Below are positions 53,309-62,393 of a stretch of 64,000 nucleotides of DNA, piece after piece. Under the pieces are notes generated by a model, which ran no database searches, was not told the origin of the DNA, and saw only the letters and a program-made list of their open reading frames with translations. A program made the translations under genes and the position numbers. This stretch comes from Sporobacter termitidis DSM 10068 (GTDB lineage Bacteria; Bacillota; Clostridia; Oscillospirales; Oscillospiraceae). Within the stretch, counting starts at the first letter, position 1. Each line of letters starts with the position of its first letter. The stretch spans positions 515,083-579,082 of the forward strand of contig NZ_FQXV01000001.1 of NCBI RefSeq assembly GCF_900130065.1, written 5' to 3'.

Positions 53309-55648
53309 ATGAAACCGTTCAGCCATATTAACGCCACAACTCTGGATGAGGCCGTCTCCGTCCTCCACGGCGGAAAATCCAGCCTCATCGCCGGCGGCAC
53401 CGACCTTTTGGGCACCCTCAAGGACAACATTCTGCCGGAGTACCCCGCCACGGTGGTGAACCTCAAGTCCGTCCCCGGCCTCGATTACATCCGGGAAGAG
53501 GGCGGCACGCTGAAAATCGGCGCGCTGGCGCGCCTGGCCGATATCGCCGAAGATCCGGCCGTCACGGAAAAATACACGGCCCTGGCCCAGGCGGCCAAGG
53601 CTGTGGCCACGCCGCACCTCCGGGACATGGGCACCATCGGCGGCACCATCTCCCAGCTCCCCCGCTGCTGGTACTTCCGCAAGCCGGATAACCGCTTCCC
53701 CTGCCTGCGCAAGGGCGGGAGCGAGTGCTTCGCCATCCTGGGCGACAACCGCTATCACTCCGCCTTCGGGGGGGCGAAGGTCTGCGCCACGCCCTGCACC
53801 CAGAAGTGCCCGGCCGGCACCGACATCCCCGGCTACTTTGAGCAGCTCCGGGCCGGCAGCTGGGACGAGGCCGCCGAAATCATCCTGCAGGTCAACCCCC
53901 TGCCGATGCTCACCGGCCGGGTCTGTGCGCACTTCTGCCAGACGGGCTGCAACAGAAACGCCACCGACGAGAGCGTCTATATCCACGGCGTGGAGCGCGC
54001 CCTGGGCGATTACATTCTGGAAAACAGCGATAGGTTCTATGCCCCACCGGCCGCGGAGACCGGCAAATCGGTGGCCATCGTGGGCTCCGGCCCCGCCGGC
54101 CTGTCCGCCGCGTATTATCTGCGCAAGGCGGGCAGCAAGGTCACTGTGCTCGACAGCAAGGAGGAGGCCGGCGGCATGCTCATGTACGCCATCCCGGCTT
54201 ACCGCCTCCCCAAGGACATCGTGCGGAAATACATCAGGGCCCTGGAAAAAATGGGCGTGGTCTTCAAGCTCAGCACAAAGGTCGGGGAGACGGTCATGCC
54301 GGAGGAGCTGGAGCGTTCCTTTGACAGCGTCCTGTTCGCCACCGGCACCTGGAAGCGCCCCGTCGTGGGTCTCGCCGGCGAGGAGCTCACCGTTTTCGGC
54401 CTCGACTTCCTTATGGAGGTCAACAAGTGGATGGAGGGCAAGCTCGGCGCGGAGGTCTTCGTCATGGGCGGCGGCAACGTGGCGATGGACGTGGCCATCA
54501 CGGCCAAACGCCTCGGGGCCAAGAAGGTCACCCTGGCGTGCCTCGAGCCGCGGGACCGGATGCCGGCCAGCGCCGAAGAGGTCGCGCGGGCCGAGGAGGA
54601 AGGCATTATCGTCATGCCGTCCTGGGGCCTGTCGAGAGTCGTGGAGGAAAACGGCAGGGTCCTGGGCATGGAGCTCAAGCGCTGCACCACCGTCTGGGAC
54701 GAAAACGGCGTGTTCAACCCGCAGTACGACGACTGCGACACGACCATCGTCAGGGCTGAGAATATCCTGATGGCCGTCGGCCAGAAGGTGGATCTGTCGT
54801 TCCTGGATGAAAAATATCAGATGCAGTTAAACCGCCGCGGCCTCATCGACGTGTCCGGCGAAACGGCGATGACCTCGAGAAAAGGCATCTTCGCCGCGGG
54901 CGACGCCACCACCGGCCCGGGCACCGTCATCGGCGCCGTCGCCACGGGACACAAGGCGGCAAACGGCATAAAGCTCTATCTGGGCTGCGGCGATTTCAGG
55001 GACAGCGGCGACGGCGCGGGCAAAACCGTTGTCTTCGACGCGGAGGGCGTCCGGAACAAAACGCCGCTGAAGCTCCGGGAGCTGGGCGCCGAACAGCGGC
55101 GGCTCGACCTGGAGGACTCGACGACCCCGACGCGGGAGGAAGCCCTGGCCGAAACGCGCCGCTGCATGAACTGCGGCTGCCACGCCGTCCACCCCTCCGA
55201 CGTGGCCCCGGCGCTCATCGCGCTGAACGCCAGAATCGTCACGAACAGGCGGACCATCGGCGCGGAGAGCTTCTTCGAGGTAAAGGTCGCCGGCAACACG
55301 GTGCTGGACGAGGATGAAATCGTCACGGAAATTCAGGTCCCCGCCCCGGCGGCCGGCAGCAAAAGCGTGTTCATGAAGTTTGCGTTCCGCAAGGCCATCG
55401 ATTTCCCGGTGGTCAACTGCGCCGTCGTCACGGGCGACAGCCCGCGCATCGCGCTGGGCGCCGTGGCCACAAAGCCGCTCCGGGCGGCAAAGGCGGAAAA
55501 GCTCATCGCCGGAAAAACGATCGACGAGACACTGGCCGAGGCGGCCGGTGCGGCGGCCGTCGAGGCCGCGACCCCTCTCCCCGCGACAAAATACAAGGTG
55601 CAGATCGCCAAAACCCTGGTCAAGCGGGCGCTTTTGTCGACAATATAA
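53309..55648 (+). CDS. CoxM-type flavoprotein with an inserted GltD-like oxidoreductase
   Basis: 779 residues. Residues 1 to about 157 are the FAD-binding part of the molybdopterin dehydrogenase medium subunit (AGGTDLLGTLKDN, ATPHLRDMGTIGGTI, CFAILGDNRYHSAFGG). About 158-628 is a complete glutamate-synthase-small-subunit-like module: the Fe-S entry CATPCTQKCPAG and VCAHFCQTGCNRNATD, FAD site SVAIVGSGPAGLSAAYYLRK, NAD(P) site EVFVMGGGNVAMDVAITAK, and GIFAAGDATTGPGTV. From CHAVHPSDVAPALIALNA on, the CoxM fold resumes to its C-terminal domain. It may let the hydroxylase exchange electrons with NAD(P)H. Confidence 0.9.
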   Translation: MKPFSHINATTLDEAVSVLHGGKSSLIAGGTDLLGTLKDNILPEYPATVVNLKSVPGLDYIREEGGTLKIGALARLADIAEDPAVTEKYTALAQAAKAVATPHLRDMGTIGGTISQLPRCWYFRKPDNRFPCLRKGGSECFAILGDNRYHSAFGGAKVCATPCTQKCPAGTDIPGYFEQLRAGSWDEAAEIILQVNPLPMLTGRVCAHFCQTGCNRNATDESVYIHGVERALGDYILENSDRFYAPPAAETGKSVAIVGSGPAGLSAAYYLRKAGSKVTVLDSKEEAGGMLMYAIPAYRLPKDIVRKYIRALEKMGVVFKLSTKVGETVMPEELERSFDSVLFATGTWKRPVVGLAGEELTVFGLDFLMEVNKWMEGKLGAEVFVMGGGNVAMDVAITAKRLGAKKVTLACLEPRDRMPASAEEVARAEEEGIIVMPSWGLSRVVEENGRVLGMELKRCTTVWDENGVFNPQYDDCDTTIVRAENILMAVGQKVDLSFLDEKYQMQLNRRGLIDVSGETAMTSRKGIFAAGDATTGPGTVIGAVATGHKAANGIKLYLGCGDFRDSGDGAGKTVVFDAEGVRNKTPLKLRELGAEQRRLDLEDSTTPTREEALAETRRCMNCGCHAVHPSDVAPALIALNARIVTNRRTIGAESFFEVKVAGNTVLDEDEIVTEIQVPAPAAGSKSVFMKFAFRKAIDFPVVNCAVVTGDSPRIALGAVATKPLRAAKAEKLIAGKTIDETLAEAAGAAAVEAATPLPATKYKVQIAKTLVKRALLSTI

Positions 55649-55679
55649 GGTTTGGGCCTGCAAGGCCCGACCCTCAGGA

Positions 55680-55890
55680 GCGTGGATTCCCGCCTGCGCG
55701 GGAATGACAGCGATACGCAGGGGTGATTGAATCCGCCGTCACCGCATGGATTCCGCCCGCTCGGGAATGACAGCGATATGCAGGCGGCGATTGAATCCGC
55801 CATCACCGCGTGGATTCCGCCCGCGCGGGAATGACAGCGGGCCGGCAGCGCTCCATCTCAGTGTCATCCCCGCGAAGGCGGGGATCCATC
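55680..55890. repeat. 64-bp tandem GGGAATGAC-type repeats
   Basis: Three units begin GCGTGGATTCC or GCATGGATTCC at 55680, 55744 and 55808 (period 64). Each has a CCCGC..GCGGG-type or CCGCCCG..CGGGAATGAC core and a GATTGAATCCGCC.. tail; a final inverted partial copy (CCCCGCGAAGGCGGGGATCCA) ends near 55890. They share the core of the repeat at 34908. Confidence 0.75.
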
Positions 55891-55944
55891 CCGAAAATGT
55901 GATAAATTCTGCTTAAACAATATTTAAATAAAAGGAGCAATCGT

Positions 55945-56955
55945 ATGAAAGATTTTGCCGGAAAAATCGCATTTATCACAGGCGGCGCGTCCGGCGCCGG
56001 ACTCGGCCAGGCGAAGCTCTTCGGCGGCCTGGGCGCGAAGGTCACGATCGTCGACATCCGCCAGGAGGCCATTGACAAGGCCGTTGCCGAGCTGAAAGGG
56101 CTGGGCATTGACGCTCTGGGCATCCAGATGGACCTGACCAACCGCCCGCAGTACACTGCCGCCGCCGATGCGGCCGAAAAGCACTGGGGCGCTCCCCCGC
56201 AGCTGCTCATCCAGACCGCCGGGGTCAACACCTTCGGCCCCGCCGAGGCGTCCACGTTTGAGGATTACGACTGGGTCCTCGGCGTGAACCTCCACGGCGT
56301 CGTCAACGGTATGGTCATTTTCGTCCCGCGTATGATCAAGGCGTACAACACCCAGAACGGCACCGTCAACCGGGACGGCGGGCACATCGCCATCGTGTCC
56401 TCCATGGGCGCTTTTGACGGCTTCGCCACCGACGCGCCGTACTCCGTGTCCAAGGCCGCCGTCCTCAATCTCGGGCTGAGCTATTACGACGCTTTGAAGC
56501 CCTACGGCATCGGCGTCACCGTACAGTGCCCGGCCAACATCAACTCCAACATCGGCGAGGCCGTTAAAACGCGCCCGGCAAGCCTTTCCAATACCGGCTA
56601 TTACGTTTCCGAGGGCACGATAAATATGCTCAAATCCATCCACGCCCAGGGCATGGACCCCGTCGAGCTGGCCGGCCATCTCAAATACGCGATGGAAAAC
56701 GGCCTGCCGGTGTCCCTGCCCCACGACCCGGAAGCGAAAATGGTCCGCCACTCCCTGGAGAAGGTCATCAACTTCTCGTCCGTCGAGGGCATGGAAAGGG
56801 TGCGCGAGGAGGAAAAGCGCATGGCCGAAATGATGAAGAACATGCCGGACGGCGGCCCCTTCGGCAAGCCCGACCCCAAGTTCGGCCCCGTGGAAGTGTT
56901 CGGCCAGGCGAAGCCCGACCTCGAATGGGTCGACACCGCCAAGAAGAAGCATTAA
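55945..56955 (+). CDS. Short-chain dehydrogenase/reductase
   Basis: 336 residues, longer than the usual 250 because of a C-terminal extension of about 70 residues rich in Glu/Met/Lys. NAD(P) motif TGGASGAGLGQAKLFGGLGA, acidic residue after beta-2 in IVDIRQ suggesting NAD, catalytic Tyr/Lys in APYSVSKAAV and Ser in IVSSMGAFDG. AAAAGGAGC precedes the start. It follows the hydroxylase operon after a 296-base repeat-containing gap, so co-transcription is uncertain. Substrate unknown, though steroids and small alcohols are common for this type. Confidence 0.88.
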   Translation: MKDFAGKIAFITGGASGAGLGQAKLFGGLGAKVTIVDIRQEAIDKAVAELKGLGIDALGIQMDLTNRPQYTAAADAAEKHWGAPPQLLIQTAGVNTFGPAEASTFEDYDWVLGVNLHGVVNGMVIFVPRMIKAYNTQNGTVNRDGGHIAIVSSMGAFDGFATDAPYSVSKAAVLNLGLSYYDALKPYGIGVTVQCPANINSNIGEAVKTRPASLSNTGYYVSEGTINMLKSIHAQGMDPVELAGHLKYAMENGLPVSLPHDPEAKMVRHSLEKVINFSSVEGMERVREEEKRMAEMMKNMPDGGPFGKPDPKFGPVEVFGQAKPDLEWVDTAKKKH

Positions 56956-56974
56956 GATCAAAACGCGAGCCCCA

Positions 56975-57008
56975 AAAAAGCTCCCGGCTGAGAAGCCGGG
57001 AGCTTTTT
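56975..57008 (+). terminator. Terminator of SDR gene
   Basis: AAAAAGCTCCCGGCT-GAGA-AGCCGGGAGCTTTTT, a perfect 15-bp stem. Confidence 0.92.
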
Positions 57009-57040
57009 GACGCGCGCGAGACCCGCTTATGGACAGCAGA

Positions 57041-57068
57041 ACGCCGCAGCCAAGGGAAGCTGCGGCGT
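57041..57068 (-). terminator. Hairpin after the substrate-binding protein gene
   Basis: ACGCCGCAGC-CAAGGGAA-GCTGCGGCGT. A 10-bp stem 53 bases past the stop of the minus-strand binding protein gene, without a clear U-tract. Confidence 0.5.
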
Positions 57069-57121
57069 CCTGCCATAAAAAGGAGTCTAAACAGGTGGTT
57101 TAGAGGAGTAAGTAAATGAGA

Positions 57122-58414
57122 TTATCCCGCATAGGAATCCGGGATGTCCATACGCGCGTTGAACGCGTCCTTGGCTATGCCGGCGGCGTCATAATTGTAC
57201 TCACTGGAACCGGCGTAAACGTCGGACCACTCCAGCAGCTTTTGGTAATTATCGTGATCCATCCAGTAAGAGGGCAGCAGCAGCCGGGCATATTTATCCG
57301 TCTTGCTGTGGTCGACCCAGGACGGCCAGATTTCCTCCGGCGTCGTCTGGCCGGACATGAAAGCGTACAGCGCGCCGATGATCGGCTCGGCGTAGATGGT
57401 CTGCGGCGTAAACATCGCAAATCTCCACGCATCCTGGTTGCCGGCATCCCACTGTCTCTGGAGCGAGGTGCCGCCGACGGTCACGACGCAGGCGTCGTCC
57501 GTCAGGCCCATGGTGTCGAGGGCGGCCGCGGCGCCCATGGCGGCGTCGTCAAACATGGCCGAAATGAGCCAATGGGTATATTGCGGCTCTGCCGAGAGGA
57601 TGGCGGTCACCGTGGTATTGGCGCCGTCCATTGTGGGGCCGACCGTCGCGGTGTCCGCGACAAAGAAGTTGTCGGGCGAATTGCCCTTGTCCTTCCACAC
57701 CTGCTCCGCGCCGATCTCGCGGTCGTGGAGCGTGCCCGCCAGCGAGTAGTCAACGGCGATGTAGCCGATTTCGCTTTTGTCCACGTCTTTCCATGTGGTG
57801 TTCATGTAGTCAATGAGCTTCAGCGCCATCTGCTGGCCGAACCAAACCTGGTCAAAACCGACATAGGGGGCCAGCAGCGGCTTCGTCCCATCGGTTTGGG
57901 CCGGAGCCATGCAGCTCATCCACGCCACGTTCGCTTCAGTGACGATTTCAGCGACACGATCAAATATGGCCGGGTCCGGGTCCAGCAGGAAGCCGTTCAC
58001 ACCCTGCTTGATGAAGGTCTGCAAATTGTTAAGGAAAGCGTCGCTGTCGCCGCCGGCAGCCCAGAGCGGGCTGTAGTCAATGTTCATCTTGCCGGCCCAG
58101 AAGGCAAAAGCGCTGCTGAACTGGTCATAGAGCGGACTTGTGACGGAAACCATGTACTGGACCTTGAACTTCTTCCCCCCCGCGTAATCGAAGCTCGGGT
58201 CAAAGAAGCCCACTTTGTCCATCGGCTGATCGCCGGTTTTGCCGGTGTTGGCCTGCGTTGTTTCCGGATTTACCGCGGCGGTGTTGCCGGACGGCGCGGC
58301 CGCGCTGGGCGAATCCCCGGCCGGCGACGCGTCGCCTCCGGATGTTCCGCCTTGGCAGGCGAAAAGCGATAACGCCATAAACGCCGCCAGAATAATAGCC
58401 AGTAGTTTTTTCAT
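57122..58414 (-). CDS. Sugar-type ABC transporter substrate-binding lipoprotein
   Basis: 430 residues. Lipoprotein signal KLLAIILAAFMALSLFACQGG with the lipid Cys, a Ser/Gly/Ala/Pro/Thr-rich linker to about residue 65, then a periplasmic-binding-protein type I fold (Peripla_BP_4) with QTFIKQGVNGFLLDPDP and DDACVVTVGGTSL. It would deliver a sugar or related ligand to the two permeases encoded upstream. Placing the binding protein last in the operon is unusual. It follows permease 2 by 62 bases. Confidence 0.9.
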   Translation of the reverse strand: MKKLLAIILAAFMALSLFACQGGTSGGDASPAGDSPSAAAPSGNTAAVNPETTQANTGKTGDQPMDKVGFFDPSFDYAGGKKFKVQYMVSVTSPLYDQFSSAFAFWAGKMNIDYSPLWAAGGDSDAFLNNLQTFIKQGVNGFLLDPDPAIFDRVAEIVTEANVAWMSCMAPAQTDGTKPLLAPYVGFDQVWFGQQMALKLIDYMNTTWKDVDKSEIGYIAVDYSLAGTLHDREIGAEQVWKDKGNSPDNFFVADTATVGPTMDGANTTVTAILSAEPQYTHWLISAMFDDAAMGAAAALDTMGLTDDACVVTVGGTSLQRQWDAGNQDAWRFAMFTPQTIYAEPIIGALYAFMSGQTTPEEIWPSWVDHSKTDKYARLLLPSYWMDHDNYQKLLEWSDVYAGSSEYNYDAAGIAKDAFNARMDIPDSYAG

Positions 58415-58476
58415 TTTTGTCCTCCTTCAAAATTATTACATTTGCCTTCAAATAACTCTCATGAGTTACATACCAA

Positions 58477-59490
58477 TCATGCCGCAGTCTTCTTTTTAGC
58501 GCCCTCCTTGATGGCGGCCGCCATCAGTATCCGGCGCATGCGCATGGCATTGAGGTTATCGAAAATCAGCGCGACGATCAGCAGAAGCCCGCTGACAGCG
58601 ACGCTGACATAGGCCGGCGCCTTCAAAACGGCAAGCCCCGTCGTAAAAACATTCAGAAGCAGGAGTCCGACGAAAGCGCCGCCCATGCCGCCGGCGCCGC
58701 CCATAAACGAGACGCCGCCGAGAAGCGTCGCGATCAGCGCCTGCATATTGGGCGCCACGACGGTAAAGCTGCTCGGGTTGGACTGCTTTCTCAGGCAGAC
58801 CCAAATGATGCCCGAGAACGTGGAGACGACGCCACTGGAGATAAACAGGATGGCACGTGTCTTTTTGATGTCCAGACCGCAAAGCCGCGCAGCGTACGGA
58901 TTGCCCCCGACCATATAGATGCTGCGGCCAAATCTCGTTTTATACAATACAAAGGAGTGGATCAGGACGATGGCGACCATCACGATGAAAAAGAGCGGGA
59001 CGACGCCGAAAACGGCGACCTTGCCGAGATTCAGGAAGCTCTGCACGTTCACCGGCACGGCGTTGCCGCGTGTGATCACCGTTGCAAAGCCGCCGAAAAT
59101 CGCCGAGGTGCCGATCGTGACGATAAACGGCATCAGGTTGACGACGTTCATGAAGAATACGTTGATAAAGCCGATAACAGCGCCGGTCGCCAGCGCGAGA
59201 AGCAGCGCCACCCCCCACGGCATACCGGGAACTGCCTGCAGGATCAGGGCAAAAACGAGAGAGCCCAGGGCCGCGACGCCGCCGGCAGACAGGTCGATGT
59301 TGCCGCTCATCAGCAGGATGGCCATCGGCGCCAGCATAACGCCCTGGAAGCTCAGGGTGTTCAACAGGTTTCGAACGTTTCCCTTCGCCAAAAAGGAAGG
59401 ATTGATCAGCTCGACGATGACGATCAGCACGATCGTGGCAACGATGAGGCCAAACGTCTTGGTATTCAGGTGTTTTTTTAACTTTCCCAT
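58477..59490 (-). CDS. ABC transporter permease, ribose/RbsC type (second)
   Basis: 337 residues with about ten hydrophobic segments. BPD_transp_2 family signatures are MLAPMAILLMSGNIDLSAGGVAALG and TLLGGVSFMGGAGGMGGAFVG. It is the second permease of the operon, 10 bases after the ATPase, and is clearly similar to the permease at 61021, so they probably form a heterodimer. Confidence 0.92.
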   Translation of the reverse strand: MGKLKKHLNTKTFGLIVATIVLIVIVELINPSFLAKGNVRNLLNTLSFQGVMLAPMAILLMSGNIDLSAGGVAALGSLVFALILQAVPGMPWGVALLLALATGAVIGFINVFFMNVVNLMPFIVTIGTSAIFGGFATVITRGNAVPVNVQSFLNLGKVAVFGVVPLFFIVMVAIVLIHSFVLYKTRFGRSIYMVGGNPYAARLCGLDIKKTRAILFISSGVVSTFSGIIWVCLRKQSNPSSFTVVAPNMQALIATLLGGVSFMGGAGGMGGAFVGLLLLNVFTTGLAVLKAPAYVSVAVSGLLLIVALIFDNLNAMRMRRILMAAAIKEGAKKKTAA

Positions 59491-59500
59491 AATCTTCTCC

Positions 59501-60994
59501 TCAATCCAGCATGGCCATGGCCAGAACGTTTTCTTCGGTGGCTTCCTGCCTGCCTATCTGGCCGGTGATATGCCCGTTGTGCATGACGATAATGGTGTCG
59601 GCCACGTTGATGACCTCCGTCAGCTCCGACGAGATGAAGATAACGCCGATGCCCTGCTTGGCAAAATCGCAGATCATCTGATAAATCTCCGCCTTCGTCC
59701 CGACGTCGATGCCCTTTGTCGGCTCGTCAAGAATGAGAATCTTCGTGACGATTTTTTCCGACGTCCACCGGCCGAGAATAACCTTTTGCTGGTTGCCGCC
59801 GGAGAGCTCCATGACGGTCTTGTCGATATTCGTCGTCTTTATTGAATATTTTTTAACCGCGTCGAGGGCCAGCTCCTCTTTTGCCTTCTCGTCCATAAAC
59901 AGGCCCTTTTTCAGCTTGCCCAGGACGGGCATGCAGACATTGTCCTTAATGGAGCGCCACAGGATGAGTCCCTGCTCCTTGCGGTCCTCGGGGCACAGCG
60001 CGATGCCGTTGTCGATGGCGTCCTTCGGCGCTTTGAAATGCACCGTTTTCCCCTCGATCTTCACTTCTCCCGACAGGACGGGGTCGGCGCCGAACAGGGC
60101 GCGGGCGACCTCCGTGCGTCCGGAGCCGACAAGTCCGGCAAAGCCGACAATCTCGCCGCGGCGCAGCTTGAAGCTGATATCGCTGATTACATGCGTATTC
60201 AGGTTATTGACCTCCAGCAGCACGTCGCCGTATTTGTCATTGCGCCTGAGGTTTGAATATGTATCGCCGATGTCGCGGCCGACCATCGCTTTGATCAGGT
60301 CCGCCTCGTTCGTCTCAGCCGTGTTGAGCGTCTTGACGAGCCGGCCGTCCTTGAGCACCACGATCTCGTCCGTCACCTTGAAAATCTCCGGCATACGGTG
60401 GGAGACATAAAGGACGACCTTGCCCTCCTCCTTGAGCTGAGCGATCAGATTGAAAAGGATATCGATCTCTTTATCCGTCAAAGGCGCCGTCGGCTCGTCA
60501 AAAGCGATGACCGTCGAGTTCCGGCGGTACGCCTTCATAATTTCGACCATCTGCTGATACGCCACCGGCAGCAGCCCCACCGTCGCCGTCGGTTCAATGG
60601 GGAGCCCGAACTTGTCGATGAGCGCCTTTGCCTGTTTTTTCAGTTCCTTTTTGTCATAGAGGCCGAGCTTTGTCTTCGGCAGGTTGCCGGCGAAAATGTT
60701 CTCCATGACGCTGACCGATGGGATCAGCTGGCGTTCCTGATAAATAACGCTGATACCGGCGTCGAGCGCCTCGCAGGGCGCGTTAAAGTCCATCTTTTTC
60801 CCGCTCAGCGATACGGTGCCCTCATCGGACTTCAGGTCGCCGCTTAATATTTTCAGAAGCGTGCTCTTGCCCGCGCCGTTTTCACCGATGAGCGCCATGA
60901 CCTTGCCGCCGCTCACCCTGAAGCTGATGTCCTTCAGCGCCTGCACGCCGGGAAAAGCTTTGCCGATACCGTTAAATTCCAAATATTGTTCCAT
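59501..60994 (-). CDS. Sugar ABC transporter ATP-binding protein (RbsA/MglA type)
   Basis: 497 residues with two fused ATPase halves. First half: ALIGENGAGKSTLLKI, KAYRRNSTVIAFDEPTAPL. Second half: GFAGLVGSGRTEVARALF, LSGGNQQKVILGRW and KILILDEPTKGIDVGTK. In half one the signature (normally LS.AQQQMVEI) reads LLPVAYQQMVEIMKA. The Walker A of half two is degenerate as in all RbsA-type proteins. It is second in the operon. Confidence 0.93.
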   Translation of the reverse strand: MEQYLEFNGIGKAFPGVQALKDISFRVSGGKVMALIGENGAGKSTLLKILSGDLKSDEGTVSLSGKKMDFNAPCEALDAGISVIYQERQLIPSVSVMENIFAGNLPKTKLGLYDKKELKKQAKALIDKFGLPIEPTATVGLLPVAYQQMVEIMKAYRRNSTVIAFDEPTAPLTDKEIDILFNLIAQLKEEGKVVLYVSHRMPEIFKVTDEIVVLKDGRLVKTLNTAETNEADLIKAMVGRDIGDTYSNLRRNDKYGDVLLEVNNLNTHVISDISFKLRRGEIVGFAGLVGSGRTEVARALFGADPVLSGEVKIEGKTVHFKAPKDAIDNGIALCPEDRKEQGLILWRSIKDNVCMPVLGKLKKGLFMDEKAKEELALDAVKKYSIKTTNIDKTVMELSGGNQQKVILGRWTSEKIVTKILILDEPTKGIDVGTKAEIYQMICDFAKQGIGVIFISSELTEVINVADTIIVMHNGHITGQIGRQEATEENVLAMAMLD

Positions 60995-61020
60995 ATATTC
61001 ACCCCCATAACGAGCGCGGC

Positions 61021-62070
61021 CTAACGGCCGGTGCCCGCTGTCTCCACTATTTTTTCCGGCTGCGACGTATCCTTCTTGATCTTTGTAACCTTTTTGGCGC
61101 GGCTGAAGTCAAGCGACAGCGCCACGACAAGCACAACACCCTGCATGGCCGCGGCCCAGTATGAGTCGAGATTGACGATAGCCATGCCTTTGTTGAAGAT
61201 ATTTAAGATCAATAAGCCGACAAAAACGCCGCCCATCCCGCCTGAGCCGCCGCCGAAGGCGATACCGCCGAGGAGCGCCGCGGTGAGGCCGGTGAACATG
61301 TTGGACGACAGCGCCAATTGGTTGGCCTGTCCCGTACGCGCCGCCAGAACAATACCAGCAAAGCCGGACAGAGCGGCACTGTTGGCAAACAATATGTAGG
61401 AGGCTTTTTTTGGATTGAGGCCCGACAGCCGCGCCGCCTGAGGGTTCCCGCCGACAAGATAAACGGTCGTGCCGAATTTCGTCTTGCTGAGCAGCACCCC
61501 GTAGATAATAAACGCGACGATCATGATGATAACCGTAAACGGTATGACACCGAAAAGCTCGTATGTTCCAAGAAACTTCGTAAACGGATTTGAATAACTG
61601 AAGTTTTGCGCCGCGCCTGTTTTCGCGTCCCAGCTGATCAGCATCTGAAAGCCTTTGAACACCGACGACGTGGCCATTGTGGCAATAAACGGCTGGAAAT
61701 TGAATTCATTGACGAGCACCGCGTTGATCAGGCCGAACGCCGCGCAAACCACCAATGTCACAATTAAAGCCACCGGCCACGGCAGGAGCCAGGTTTTCAT
61801 GGCAACGACAATGAATAACCCGCCCACGCAGCCGACCGATACAACAGACAGGTCCATATTTCCCGTAATGAGCAGGGCGCCGGACCCGATGGCGAGGAAC
61901 GACGTCACCACCAGCAAATCGACGACCGATAACAACGTGTCTACCGTAAAAAAGCTTTTTCCTAACAAAGCGCTCCAGACTGTGAACACAATGATCAAAG
62001 CAGCCAGTATGATCAGCAGTGTAAACATCTTTGATTTTAGAAATTTGCTGAGTCCTTTTTCGCTTCCCAT
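61021..62070 (-). CDS. ABC transporter permease, ribose/RbsC type (first)
   Basis: 349 residues, about ten hydrophobic segments. Signatures LAIGSGALLITGNMDLSVVSVG and AALLGGIAFGGGSGGMGGVFVG mark the family. First gene of the operon. A C-terminal charged tail (SRAKKVTKIKKDTSQPEK) is cytoplasmic. Its long leader can form alternative hairpins, noted separately. Confidence 0.92.
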   Translation of the reverse strand: MGSEKGLSKFLKSKMFTLLIILAALIIVFTVWSALLGKSFFTVDTLLSVVDLLVVTSFLAIGSGALLITGNMDLSVVSVGCVGGLFIVVAMKTWLLPWPVALIVTLVVCAAFGLINAVLVNEFNFQPFIATMATSSVFKGFQMLISWDAKTGAAQNFSYSNPFTKFLGTYELFGVIPFTVIIMIVAFIIYGVLLSKTKFGTTVYLVGGNPQAARLSGLNPKKASYILFANSAALSGFAGIVLAARTGQANQLALSSNMFTGLTAALLGGIAFGGGSGGMGGVFVGLLILNIFNKGMAIVNLDSYWAAAMQGVVLVVALSLDFSRAKKVTKIKKDTSQPEKIVETAGTGR

Positions 62071-62393
62071 AAATTATCTCTCCTCAATCCATGTAAATGC
62101 TGAAAGGCAGTCAAAAAAAAGGCACGTAGGGGACATATTTAAAAATCCGCACTGCCTTTGAGCGGCTTGCGTCCGCATCTCGGATTATTTCATCAACTTC
62201 CCTCCGTTTTCACACTTTTAACAATTTTTACAAGGAAAAACAAGATCTTATATAACATTATTTATAATGCAAAACCGAAGAATTGTACATTTCATAAAAC
62301 TGTGATAATATAACATCAAGGTAATAGTATGGACTGCAGGATGCAAAGTGCGGCAAAACTCATGGCTTTTATAATGACGTAAAAACGGGGGTC
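62071..62393. other. Divergent control region of ABC operon and LysR gene
   Basis: 323 bases, AT-rich in the middle (about 62210-62330). Next to the permease start is a leader hairpin region; the LysR binding site is probably in the AT-rich part, but no clear T-N11-A dyad stands out. A stretch GTGATAATATAACATC (near 62304) may hold a promoter. No gene is visible. Confidence 0.5.
62102..62160 (-). promoter_or_regulatory. Leader with alternative hairpins ahead of ABC operon
   Basis: On the minus strand AAAGGCAGT can pair with ACTGCCTTT (9 bp), or its first seven bases can pair with TGCCTTT of GTGCCTTTTTTTT, which has the U-run of a terminator. The two pairings exclude each other. Confidence 0.35.

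Noticed and set aside
50254-56955. A complete nicotinate, xanthine or CO dehydrogenase pathway
   Set aside because: The subunits belong to that superfamily, but active-site signatures are altered and no pathway genes or Mo-cofactor genes are adjacent, so no substrate is assigned.
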